NCBI GenBank assembly: GCA_031553595.1
Contig: JAVBLI010000015.1
Location: 21,413 to 85,412, forward strand
DNA: 64,000 nt
DNA from: RGIG3701 sp031553595
GTDB taxonomy: Bacteria > Planctomycetota > Planctomycetia > Pirellulales > Thermoguttaceae
Reading direction: 5' to 3'
The position numbers and the translations under genes were made by a program. Below, piece after piece: positions 48,786 through 57,113 of the stretch. The notes below the pieces were generated by a model. It did no database searches. It worked only from the letters and a program-made list of their open reading frames with translations, and was not told the origin of the DNA. Every line of letters starts with the position of its first letter. Positions within the stretch are counted from its first letter, which is position 1.

Positions 48786-51422
48786 ATGGCATTTAACATA
48801 AACAAACTAACCACCAAATCGCAGGAGGCGATCATCGCGGCGCAGCAACTGGCGGCCGACGCCGGGAATCCGGAAATTTCGCCGCTGCACCTGCTGACGA
48901 CGCTTCTGACGGAATCGGACGGCATCATCGAGATGCTTTTCGACCGTATGAACGTCCGGCGCGACATGGTGCGGCAAGTCTGCGAGGCGGAGATGACCCG
49001 ACTGCCGAAAATCACCGGCGGCGCGGAGGTGGGCATGGGCCGCGAGTTACAGCAGGTCATGCAGGCGGCGGAGAAAGAGGCCGACGCGATGAAAGACGAG
49101 TTCGTCTCGACCGAGCACGTGCTGCTGGCCCTGGCGAAAACGAAGTCCCCCGCGCAGAGTATCCTGGCGACATGTGGTGTGACGGCCGACAAAATCCTCC
49201 AGACGCTGGCGCCGCTGCGTGGTTCCCAGCGTGTGACGGATCAGCACCCGGAAGGGAAATTCGCGGCCCTGGAGCGTTACGGGATCGACCTCGTGGCAAA
49301 AGCCCGCGAGGGAAAGCTGGACCCGGTCATCGGGCGGGACGCGGACATCCGCCGGGTGATTCAGGTGCTTTCACGGCGGACGAAGAATAACCCGGTGCTG
49401 ATCGGCGAGCCGGGCGTGGGCAAAACGGCGATTGCCGAGGGGCTGGCGCTGCGGATCGTGGAGGCGGACGTGCCGGAAAGCCTGAAAAACAAGACCGTCA
49501 TCGCGCTGGACATGGGCGCGCTGGTGGCCGGTGCGAAATTTCGCGGCGAATTCGAGGAGCGGCTCAAGGCCGTGCTGCGCGAGGTGGAGGAGTCGCAAGG
49601 CCAAGTGATCATGTTCATCGACGAGCTGCACACGGTGGTCGGCGCGGGGCGTGCGGAAGGCGGCAGTGACGCGGCGAATCTCCTGAAGCCGGCCCTGGCC
49701 CGCGGCGAGCTGCGATGTATCGGCGCGACGACGCTGGACGAGTACCGCAAGTATATCGAGAAAGACCCCGCTCTGGAACGGCGGTTCCAGCCCGTGCTGA
49801 TTCAGGAGCCGAGCGTGGAGGACACGATTTCCATCCTCCGGGGGCTTAAGCCGCGATACGAGGCGCATCACAAGGGCGTCAAAATTCGCGACTCGGCGCT
49901 GGTGGCTGCCGCGCAGCTTTCGTACCGCTACATCACCGACCGGTTCCTGCCCGACAAGGCGATCGACTTGATGGACGAGGCGACCAGCCGCCTGGCGATG
50001 GAGCTGGAGAGTGTGCCCGGGCCGATCGACGAGGTGCAGCGGAAGCTGGTGCAACTGGAACTCGCCGCGAGGCAACTGGCCGACGAGCCCGAGGAGCACG
50101 CAAAGTCGCACCTGGCGGAGATTGAGGCCGAGATGCGGGAAAAACGCGAAGAACTCGCCGCGCTCCGCAAGCAGTGGGAGCTGGAAAAGGCCGGCGTGGT
50201 CGACATCCAGCAGGTCAGCATCCAGCTCAACGACGCCCAGCATCAGCGGGATATGCTCAACGCGACAATCCGCGAAAAGCAGTCGCGCGGCATGCTCCCC
50301 GGCGAAGCCGATTACCAGAAGCTCTACGAGCTCGACCTGCTGTGCAAACAACTCACCGAGCAGCTTGAGCAGTCGGCGGTCAGTAACGCGGAAAAAGTCG
50401 AAGAAAAACGCCGCCTTTTGCGGCAGGAAGTCACGCCCGAGGAAATCGCTGAAGTCGTCAGCGCCTGGACGGGCATCCCGGTGGCGCGGATGATGGAGAC
50501 CGAGCGCGCAAAGCTGCTGGTGATGGAAGAACGCATCCATCAGCGGGTCGTGGGGCAGGACGACGCGCTGGCGGCGGTGGCGAATGCCGTGCGTCGCAGC
50601 CGGGTGGGGATTCAGGCGGAAAATCGGCCCATCGGCTCCTTCATTTTCCTCGGCCCCACGGGCGTCGGCAAAACGGAGCTTTGCAAGGCCCTGGCCGAAG
50701 TCATGTTCGACGACGAAAACGCCATCATCCGCCTGGATATGAGCGAATTCATGGAGCGGCACACCGTCAGTCGCCTCATCGGCGCCCCCCCGGGCTACGT
50801 GGGTTACGAAGAAGGCGGCCGCCTGACCGAAGCGGTGCGCCGCCGGCCGTACAGCGTGATTCTGCTCGACGAAATCGAAAAAGCCCACCGCGACGTGTTC
50901 AACATCCTCCTGCAGGTGCTCGACGACGGGCGGCTGTCGGACAATCAGGGCCACACCGTGGACTTCACGAACACGATCATCGTCATGACGTCCAATATCG
51001 GCAGCCGGGCCATCCAGGAACTGACCGCCGAGCACGCCCCGGAAGAGGAAATCGCGATGGCCGTCAAGGATGAGCTGCAAAAGCTGTTCCTGCCTGAGTT
51101 TTTGAACCGGGTCGACGAAACGATCGTGTTTCATCCCCTGGACAAATCGCACATCGGGAAAATCGTGCGGATTCAGTTGGACCTGCTCGCCCGGCGACTC
51201 CGCAGCCACGGCGTGGAACTTTCCTTCACCCCGGAAGCGGTCGAGGCCGTCTGCGATGAGGGGTACGATCCGATTTACGGCGCCCGCCCCCTGAAACGCG
51301 TCATCCAGCAGCGCATCCAGAACCCGCTGGCCGTGGAACTGCTGAAAAACACGTACCCGGAAGGCACGCACCTCGAGGTGGACGTGAAAGGGGAGCGATA
51401 CGCTTTCCGGCGGATTTCATAA
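48786..51422 (+). CDS. clpB: disaggregase ClpB (Hsp100)
   Basis: This 878-residue AAA+ protein has the full ClpB plan. The N-domain spans residues 1-145. NBD1 has Walker A GEPGVGKTAI near 205 and Walker B VIMFIDELHT. The coiled-coil M-domain (about 405-530, rich in Glu/Lys/Arg/Gln) distinguishes ClpB from ClpA/C. NBD2 has Walker A GPTGVGKTEL near 620, Walker B VILLDEIEKAH and sensor-2 YDPIYGARPLKR. It threads aggregated proteins for refolding by DnaK. AGGAG is 7 bp before the ATG. It probably has its own or read-through transcription, since a terminator and a repeat element separate it from dnaK. Confidence 0.97.
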   Translation: MAFNINKLTTKSQEAIIAAQQLAADAGNPEISPLHLLTTLLTESDGIIEMLFDRMNVRRDMVRQVCEAEMTRLPKITGGAEVGMGRELQQVMQAAEKEADAMKDEFVSTEHVLLALAKTKSPAQSILATCGVTADKILQTLAPLRGSQRVTDQHPEGKFAALERYGIDLVAKAREGKLDPVIGRDADIRRVIQVLSRRTKNNPVLIGEPGVGKTAIAEGLALRIVEADVPESLKNKTVIALDMGALVAGAKFRGEFEERLKAVLREVEESQGQVIMFIDELHTVVGAGRAEGGSDAANLLKPALARGELRCIGATTLDEYRKYIEKDPALERRFQPVLIQEPSVEDTISILRGLKPRYEAHHKGVKIRDSALVAAAQLSYRYITDRFLPDKAIDLMDEATSRLAMELESVPGPIDEVQRKLVQLELAARQLADEPEEHAKSHLAEIEAEMREKREELAALRKQWELEKAGVVDIQQVSIQLNDAQHQRDMLNATIREKQSRGMLPGEADYQKLYELDLLCKQLTEQLEQSAVSNAEKVEEKRRLLRQEVTPEEIAEVVSAWTGIPVARMMETERAKLLVMEERIHQRVVGQDDALAAVANAVRRSRVGIQAENRPIGSFIFLGPTGVGKTELCKALAEVMFDDENAIIRLDMSEFMERHTVSRLIGAPPGYVGYEEGGRLTEAVRRRPYSVILLDEIEKAHRDVFNILLQVLDDGRLSDNQGHTVDFTNTIIVMTSNIGSRAIQELTAEHAPEEEIAMAVKDELQKLFLPEFLNRVDETIVFHPLDKSHIGKIVRIQLDLLARRLRSHGVELSFTPEAVEAVCDEGYDPIYGARPLKRVIQQRIQNPLAVELLKNTYPEGTHLEVDVKGERYAFRRIS

Positions 51423-51895
51423 GATTTCAGGCGAGGCCTGACATAAAAACATCACAGAGCGTGGGCCATAAGCTTACCGAGACGATGGTATATCGGAACA
51501 CTGCTCTGTGATTTTTTATGTCCAAGGAGACACACGCCTCTGTGCATGAGGGGTACAAAAGAGGCTGATTACATTAAATACAAGGATTAAAATACGGAAA
51601 AAATACGGTAATAAAACGTCCCGCGAGGAGACTAACTATATTCTGCGCTATTTTTCTGTTTTTTCAAGAGTCCGTAAGCGTATCCAAAACCCCTATAATA
51701 GCGCGAGAATCAAATCTCACCACCAAGAAAGCCACTACCACACCCCCCGCATGAGGGGGTCACTGCCATCGGCTGACAGTTTGCTATCCGAAGCTGCGCA
51801 AACGGGGCACTTCAGGCAGTTTACGTTAATGGTAGCAAGACGAAAAAATATTTGGAAATATTTTAGATTTTTTTTGCCAGACTCGCGAAATCGAG
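51423..51895. other. 473-bp gap downstream of clpB
   Basis: It contains the clpB terminator (51451-51526) and AT-rich sequence with an isolated TATAAT near 51695. Both flanking genes end here (convergent), so no promoter is expected. No coding or structured element beyond the terminator is supported. Confidence 0.6.
51451..51526 (+). terminator. long-loop intrinsic terminator of clpB
   Basis: ATCACAGAGC (51451-51460) pairs perfectly with GCTCTGTGAT (51513-51522), and a run of T follows. The intervening 52 nt is unusually long for a terminator loop. Confidence 0.7.
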
Positions 51896-52639
51896 TTATT
51901 TCACTTCTTGAGAGAATTTCGTGGCGAAAAAACGCTCCACCGCGTACTGCCACTCCGCCCAGGCGCGGCAAACTTCCGCCACGATCCACCGCCCCTCCTC
52001 CCACTCGGCATCCGACATCAGGCGGCGTACTTTTCCCAGCAGCGCATATCCGTCCAGGGTGGGAACCCCCCGCGCATCCCGCGGCGATTTAAGAAAAATA
52101 GAGAAAAAATCTTGACTCTTTCCCGGCTCGTGCCCCCAGTCGCACACACTGCGGTGCACCATACAGCGGTTCCGCAGCATCTGAGCCGTCTCGTCCTCCG
52201 AGAGAAATTCCGCCACCCCAGAATCCGCGGCGGGTAATGAATGCAGACTTAACGGCTTTTGTCCAGATGGCGCGGCTGGCGACACATCCGTTTCCGCAGG
52301 CGGTTTCCGCTTTTTCTCCTCACGCTGCCGGCGCAGTGTCTGCTGCACTTCGGGCGGCAATAAATGAAAGCGAATGCGGTAAAAATGCGGGGGTAAATGC
52401 TCGCCGTAAAGTTTTTGCAGCTCTGTTTTTAAGGCCGCCAGGTCGGGAAAACCATCCGGCACGGCATCCGCGTCCGTCAGCTCCGCGAGAAACACTTTCT
52501 CCACTCCGTCAATCTGAATGTACCCCGCCCCCGGGACATAACTCCGCTGCCCCGTACGAACCCCCACCCGCTTACGCAAAGTCTGTGTTTTTTCGCCGGA
52601 AAGAATGGCGTCAAGAAATTTTTTCTTAAAAAGAAGCAT
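51896..52639 (-). CDS. ASCH-domain protein
   Basis: This 247-residue cytoplasmic protein begins with an ASCH-like segment (LLFKKKFLDAILSGEKTQTLRKR), the family signature in which a conserved G-x-K-x-x-x-x-R element forms an RNA- or nucleotide-binding cavity. A charged linker (REEKKRKPPAE, residues 105-135) leads to a second, helical half of unknown type with three cysteines and tryptophan-rich WAEWQYAVERF. ASCH proteins are linked to RNA metabolism and, in some cases, nucleoside deamination or translation control; no specific role can be assigned. It is convergent with clpB. The Shine-Dalgarno is weak. Confidence 0.75.
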   Translation of the reverse strand: MLLFKKKFLDAILSGEKTQTLRKRVGVRTGQRSYVPGAGYIQIDGVEKVFLAELTDADAVPDGFPDLAALKTELQKLYGEHLPPHFYRIRFHLLPPEVQQTLRRQREEKKRKPPAETDVSPAAPSGQKPLSLHSLPAADSGVAEFLSEDETAQMLRNRCMVHRSVCDWGHEPGKSQDFFSIFLKSPRDARGVPTLDGYALLGKVRRLMSDAEWEEGRWIVAEVCRAWAEWQYAVERFFATKFSQEVK

Positions 52640-52736
52640 AATCCATCATTCGTCCATCCCCATTTCTCCACGCATGGCGCTGGAGAGCGAAACGGAACAT
52701 AAGAACAGAAAGCACCGACCAAACAGGCACGGCATC

Positions 52737-52779
52737 ACTCACAAGGACAACCGTTCTGTCACCGGCCGTCCTCGTGAGT
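52737..52779. other. 12-bp hairpin between the acidic-protein and ASCH genes
   Basis: ACTCACAAGGAC and GTCCTCGTGAGT form a stem with one mismatch and a loop of 19 nt. No T-run follows on either strand, so it is more likely an RNA processing or attenuation structure than an intrinsic terminator. Confidence 0.5.
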
Positions 52780-52809
52780 CTCTCCAGACAGGATCACCGC
52801 AGCGGAGGA

Positions 52810-53127
52810 TTATTCCTCTTCCTCTTCGGCGTCCTCATCCAAATCTTCTTCCTCTTCGTCGTCCCACTCCTCGTCGTCTTCTTCCTCCTCGTCCTCATCA
52901 TCCCAGTCTTCATCCCAGTATTCTTCGTCTTCCTCCTCTTCCTCGTCGTCCTCCCAGTCTTCGTCTTCGTCGTCCCACTCTTCGTCTTCCTCTTCTTCGA
53001 AATCTTCGTCTTCCTCTTCATCCAGATTCGCGAAGATCGTCATCGGGGCGGATCCGAATAGCAGGGATGTCTTCTCTTCCTGGAGGTCGGAACTCGAAAG
53101 GTCGCTCGATACAAAAAATTTGTTCAT
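52810..53127 (-). CDS. extremely acidic small protein
   Basis: This 105-residue protein has an excellent Shine-Dalgarno (GAGGAG 7 bp before the ATG), which argues it is real. The first 36 residues are ordinary (MNKFFVSSDLSSSDLQ, then LLFGSAPMTIFANL). The remaining 69 are almost only Glu and Asp with periodic Trp and Tyr (EEWDDEDEDWEDD). No family is recognised. Such tails can mimic nucleic acid, chelate metals or act as chaperone-like polyanions; none of this is demonstrated. It is followed on the same strand by the ASCH-domain gene and preceded by scpB. Confidence 0.7.
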   Translation of the reverse strand: MNKFFVSSDLSSSDLQEEKTSLLFGSAPMTIFANLDEEEDEDFEEEEDEEWDDEDEDWEDDEEEEEDEEYWDEDWDDEDEEEEDDEEWDDEEEEDLDEDAEEEEE

Positions 53128-53385
53128 CTTGGTCTCCTCAAAATTAAGGGTTTATCCACATGCGACTAAAAGTCGGAATGTCAACTAAAATTATATTATT
53201 GAGACAAAAATATTCGGATAATCCATTCCATCAGGATTATAAACCGATATTCGGCATGCCTCCGATAAATCTTGTGTAAAGCGCTGCCCGCCGCGCCAAT
53301 TTTCCCAAAAAAGCCGAAATTTCGGCGTTCGGTGTGGGCTTGCGTACGCAGGGGCGGCGGAAAAAGTTCGTAAAACGCTCAGCGG

Positions 53386-54177
53386 CTATTTCTCTTTTGG
53401 TTCAGTATGCCGGATTATGGGCAATTGTGCAAGTGACTTGAGGCCAAAAATTTCCAAAAATTTCCGTGTGGTCTCATACAAAAGCGGTCTGCCCAGTTCG
53501 TCGCTACGTCCGGCGATGCGGATCAGGTCCCGGCCGAGGAGCTGACGGAGGATTTCGCTGCACTGCACGCCGCGGATGGATTCGATTTCCGCACGGACGA
53601 TCGGCTGCCGGTACGCGATAATTGACAGCGTTTCCATGGCGGGCGGCGAAAGCCGGATTTCCAAGGGTTCATCTCCGTGTTCATGCCCAGCCTGATGGCA
53701 CAGTCGGCGCAGCCAAGGCGTAAATTGCGGCCTGGTGCGCAACTGAAACCCACCGGCGAAGTCCAGCACCCGAAATGCGTACCGATTTTCGTCGTAAAAA
53801 CGGTTCAGTTGCGCAATAATTTCCTTCACGCCCGCCACACTCTGCACCTCCAACAGCTTCGCGAGTTTCTTGACACTCAGCGGCTCACGGGACAGAAACA
53901 GCAGTGTCTCCACGCGAAGCATTTCTTCCGTACGCGCAGCGAGTGAATGGGAGGACGCGGGGAAGTCACCGCGCGGGGGCAGAAGCGAAGCGGATGTTTC
54001 ACCGTTTAAATAAAAGGACGGGGATTCCGCCGCCCTCCTCTCACGCCCTGCACACGCCCCCCTCCGGCGACGCCGCGGCCGGAATGGCATGGGAAATCCG
54101 CCGCGCAGGGCTATTACGCATGCACGTTTCAGGGGATTTCTCGCCCGTGCCGAAAGATAAAGGTTCCGTCTTTTCAT
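53386..54177 (-). CDS. scpB: segregation and condensation protein B
   Basis: This 263-residue protein contains the ScpB tandem winged-helix pair: RVETLLFLSREPLSVKKLAKLL near residues 87-108, then the highly conserved SPPAMETLSIIAYRQPIVRAEIESIRGV near 168-195 and LLGRDLIRIAGR. ScpB bridges ScpA and SMC in chromosome condensation; scpA is not adjacent. The N-terminal 85 residues are an Arg-rich extension (RPRRRRRGACAGRERR) that ordinary ScpB lacks. The start at 54177 is preferred because a strong promoter lies just upstream. ATGs at 54090 and 53922 are alternatives, the last giving a standard-length protein. Confidence 0.88.
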   Translation of the reverse strand: MKRRNLYLSARARNPLKRACVIALRGGFPMPFRPRRRRRGACAGRERRAAESPSFYLNGETSASLLPPRGDFPASSHSLAARTEEMLRVETLLFLSREPLSVKKLAKLLEVQSVAGVKEIIAQLNRFYDENRYAFRVLDFAGGFQLRTRPQFTPWLRRLCHQAGHEHGDEPLEIRLSPPAMETLSIIAYRQPIVRAEIESIRGVQCSEILRQLLGRDLIRIAGRSDELGRPLLYETTRKFLEIFGLKSLAQLPIIRHTEPKEK

Positions 54178-54574
54178 ATTTTATATCCGCGTAAAGCCGC
54201 GTTTTTATTGTCGATGATCGCGTTTCATTATAACGTCTGGCGTAACGATTTCAAGAGGAATAATTCGCTTTTTCAGAAAATTCAAACAGGGATTTTGTCA
54301 CACCTTAGCATGCTTCAATCGGCGTACCTTTCTCATTTTGCGCACACGCCCCACCCGGCCTGCATTTCAAAAAACAGTTAAAAGGCAAATTTTCCTCTGT
54401 TTCTGGGTGCGATGATGGTTTTCTTTATTAAAAAAGGAATCACCCTACTTACATAAAAAGAAAATTCCGATTATGATAGAAATTTGATGCTATATATCTT
54501 GACGGCTGCGTGGTGCAACGGTTTTCCATGCATGCGATACGTGTTTTTTCATACCGTGGCGGGGTTTCATTGTG
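54178..54574. other. 397-bp divergent region between scpB and the G-N-D-T-Y repeat gene
   Basis: AT-rich. It carries the scpB promoter (54227-54254). Toward the plus-strand gene there are several TATA-like stretches (around 54490) but no -35/-10 pair that can be chosen with confidence. Confidence 0.55.
54227..54254 (-). promoter_or_regulatory. sigma-70-like promoter of scpB
   Basis: On the minus strand, TTGAAA (54249-54254) and consensus TATAAT (54227-54232) are spaced 16 bp. The predicted leader to 54177 is about 43 nt. Confidence 0.75.
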
Positions 54575-56869
54575 ATGCTGAAATTTTTTCGTGAAAAAAA
54601 ACTTTATTTGAGGAGTTTTTTGGGTCTCACCTTTTTCTTATGCTTCTTTTTTATGGCGGAAAGCGCGTGGTCACAGTGGGGGCGACGGAATAACACGCCG
54701 CAGTATGGGGATCGGATTTTACCGCCGGAAAACACCATGGCGCGTACCGCAGCCCCGCAAGCCGTTACGCCGGCGCCCCAGCCGCCCGCATGGTCTGAGG
54801 CGGTGCGATTTTCCGCGAATGCTCCTTCCGCCGACCCCCCGCCCGAGGATTATCGTCTGGGCCATCCGTATGCCCCGGAGATCACGAAAATGATGGTGGA
54901 TGAAGTCGTGGCCGGCATTACGAAACGAAACCTCACGGGCACGTATAACACGTGGCGGAGTTATGTGGGTCGGCAGATGCAGATCACGTCGGCGGCGCGA
55001 ACGGGCTCGGAGCTTAACGGCCTGGGGCGTCTGAACTGGTTCAAGCAGATCATGGCGGACCCGCTTGCCGCGCCGGTGGAAGCCGAGCAATTCACGTATG
55101 ACGTTCACCGGAATCTCTGTGGCGGGCGTAACGAATTCTGCGAAGCGCTGCGTCTGGTGGCCGAACGCCTGGACATGACGCCGAAAGTGCCGCAGGATAA
55201 AGAGCTGCCCAAGAAAATGACGTCCGACGAGGCGGTTAAGCTGCTGACGGTGAAGCTGGAAAACGCGAAGTTGGCGCATGGCCGGGCGATTGCGCCGCTT
55301 TCTCAGGACGAGCTGAAGTATATCGCGAAAAACGCCCATTCCGTGCTCACGCTGGGCACTGCTGTCGGGCACACGGTCTCGCAGCGTTACAGCGCCCGGC
55401 AACTCGTGACGTACATGATGAAGCTTGACCGCGCGGCGATGGTCGAGGGCCTGATGGAGCTGTCCATTCTCATCGACCCGGCCTTTATTCACGCCTTCGA
55501 GGAAATGGCCCAGACCGGGCAAACGCTCGACGAAGAAGTCCCCGGCGTCAAAGGAACGCTGGTCGCGAAATACGAAACTTCCGTGGGCACGATTCTCATC
55601 GGCGGCACGGGCGACAACGTTTACGAGCTGGAAAAGATGAAAAACGTGTGTGCCATCATCGATCTCGGCGGCGACGACACGTATCTCGAGGGCATGGTAA
55701 ATCTGGAGCGGCCGGTGCTGGCCATTCTGGACATTTCCGGCGACGACAAATACATCGGCAATCTGCCGGGCATCCAGGGCAGCTCGCTGCTGGGCATTTC
55801 CATCCTGGTCGACTGTCGCGGCAACGACACATATAAAGCGCAGCATTTCGCGCAAGGTTCGACCATCGGCGGCGCCGCGGCGCTGATCGATTTTAACGGC
55901 AACGACACATACACCGGCATTCGTCGGGTTCAGGGGACGGGCCTGGCCGGGATCGGCGTGCTGATCGACCGGCGTGGCAACGACAAATACCGCGGGGCCA
56001 TGTGGGCCCAGGGCCTGGGGCAGACGCTGGGGGCCGGCATTCTGGAGGACTGCACCGGCGACGATCATTATTTCCTCGGCGGCATGTATTTCGATTCGTA
56101 CCCCGAAACACCCGGTTATGAGGGCTGGGGCCAGGGTCTGGGCACGGGCATTCGCGACGTGGCCGCCGGCGGTCTGGGCATCTTCCTGGAAGGGGCAGGC
56201 GATGATGTGTACGAATTCGATTACATCGCACACGGCGGCGGCTACTGGATGGGCGTGGGCTTCTTCCGCGACTTCGGCGGCAACGACAAACACTTGGGCA
56301 GCACCTCCACAATGTGGGACGGCTCTCCGCGGCGGGAGGCGAAATTCCAGCGCTTCAGCACCGGTTTCGGCTGCCATTACGCGGCGGGATTTTTCTTCGA
56401 AGATGGCGGCGACGACACCTACTGGGCCTCGATCATGTCGCAGGGATTCGCGTGGGACTGCGGCGTGGCGTTTTGCATGGATTTCGGCGGAAACGACACT
56501 TGGACGGGCGCCGGTTCCGGCAACCAGGGCCAGGGGGCGCAGGCCGGAATGGGCGTGCTTTTCGACTATAAAGGCGATGATAAATACAACGGTTCCGGCC
56601 AGGGTTACGCGTCCGGCCAGATCACGTACCACCAACTGCCAGGCTGCGGCGGGAACTTCAGCTTCCTGATCGATTACGGCGGAAACGACGCGTACGGCTC
56701 TCGGGCCAAGAATAATTCGTACCTCCAGCGGGGCATGGCCGGCGGCTTTTTGATCGACCGCCCCGACGTGAGTGAACTGGAAACGCCCGCGGCCCCGGCT
56801 GCCGCATCCGTTCCCGCCGCGACTCCACCGGCGCGCACTCCCACGGCGCCTGTCCGCCAGGGGAGATAA
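54575..56869 (+). CDS. secreted protein with tandem G-N-D-T-Y / G-D-D-x-Y repeats
   Basis: The ATG at 54575 (a GTG directly before it is possible) gives 764 residues. A signal peptide (LTFFLCFFFMAESAWS) is followed by a Pro/Ala linker and a helical domain at about 85-310. The C-terminal 400 residues hold at least eleven repeats with a core G-N/D-D-T/K-Y, each separated by 25-45 residues with recurring 'AQG...G.G.LID' (for example LIDFNGNDTYTGIRR, LVDCRGNDTYKAQHF, LIDRRGNDKYRGAMW). The pattern recalls RTX-like calcium-binding turns on a beta-solenoid but with longer spacing. A Pro/Ala/Thr-rich tail ends the protein. The function is unknown; a surface, calcium-dependent repeat protein is likely. 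An intrinsic terminator follows. Confidence 0.85.
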   Translation: MLKFFREKKLYLRSFLGLTFFLCFFFMAESAWSQWGRRNNTPQYGDRILPPENTMARTAAPQAVTPAPQPPAWSEAVRFSANAPSADPPPEDYRLGHPYAPEITKMMVDEVVAGITKRNLTGTYNTWRSYVGRQMQITSAARTGSELNGLGRLNWFKQIMADPLAAPVEAEQFTYDVHRNLCGGRNEFCEALRLVAERLDMTPKVPQDKELPKKMTSDEAVKLLTVKLENAKLAHGRAIAPLSQDELKYIAKNAHSVLTLGTAVGHTVSQRYSARQLVTYMMKLDRAAMVEGLMELSILIDPAFIHAFEEMAQTGQTLDEEVPGVKGTLVAKYETSVGTILIGGTGDNVYELEKMKNVCAIIDLGGDDTYLEGMVNLERPVLAILDISGDDKYIGNLPGIQGSSLLGISILVDCRGNDTYKAQHFAQGSTIGGAAALIDFNGNDTYTGIRRVQGTGLAGIGVLIDRRGNDKYRGAMWAQGLGQTLGAGILEDCTGDDHYFLGGMYFDSYPETPGYEGWGQGLGTGIRDVAAGGLGIFLEGAGDDVYEFDYIAHGGGYWMGVGFFRDFGGNDKHLGSTSTMWDGSPRREAKFQRFSTGFGCHYAAGFFFEDGGDDTYWASIMSQGFAWDCGVAFCMDFGGNDTWTGAGSGNQGQGAQAGMGVLFDYKGDDKYNGSGQGYASGQITYHQLPGCGGNFSFLIDYGGNDAYGSRAKNNSYLQRGMAGGFLIDRPDVSELETPAAPAAASVPAATPPARTPTAPVRQGR

Positions 56870-56911
56870 TCGCTGCCGGAAACCCTGATAAAAACCGGGA
56901 ATGAATCCGAC

Positions 56912-56943
56912 GAGCCGCGCCGAAAGGTGACGGCTCTTTTTTT
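56912..56943 (+). terminator. intrinsic terminator of the repeat-protein gene
   Basis: GAGCCG pairs with CGGCTC across a 13-nt loop and is followed by seven T residues. Confidence 0.85.
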
Positions 56944-57016
56944 GTCGCCGAATCCATGAAAAACGCTACACAAAATGTTTTTTCGTTAAAAATGTCAATT
57001 TTATCTTGCATTTTTA

Positions 57017-57053
57017 TTGAAATTTATATCCTCCGGGTTATAATGGGAGGATA
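57017..57053 (+). promoter_or_regulatory. consensus promoter with palindromic operator on the -10 box
   Basis: TTGAAA (57017-57022) and TATAAT (57039-57044) have a 16-bp spacer. TATCCTCC (57027-57034) and GGAGGATA (57046-57053) form a perfect 8-bp inverted repeat with 11 bp between, centred on the -10 box. That is a textbook position for a repressor operator controlling the PEP-CTERM gene at 57114. Confidence 0.8.
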
Positions 57054-57113
57054 CGTGTAACTATTTGGGCGCATGTACCCGGACACAATCCCCTGCCCCG
57101 CGAGGATGGCCTT

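Noticed and set aside
46492..51371. Long minus-strand frames opposite dnaK and clpB
   Set aside because: Shadows of the best-conserved genes in the window; no recognisable motifs.
53313..53326. Short perfect palindrome GCCGAAATTTCGGC
   Set aside because: A 14-bp self-complement in a GC/AT-mixed gap with no promoter or T-run; too little to assign a function.
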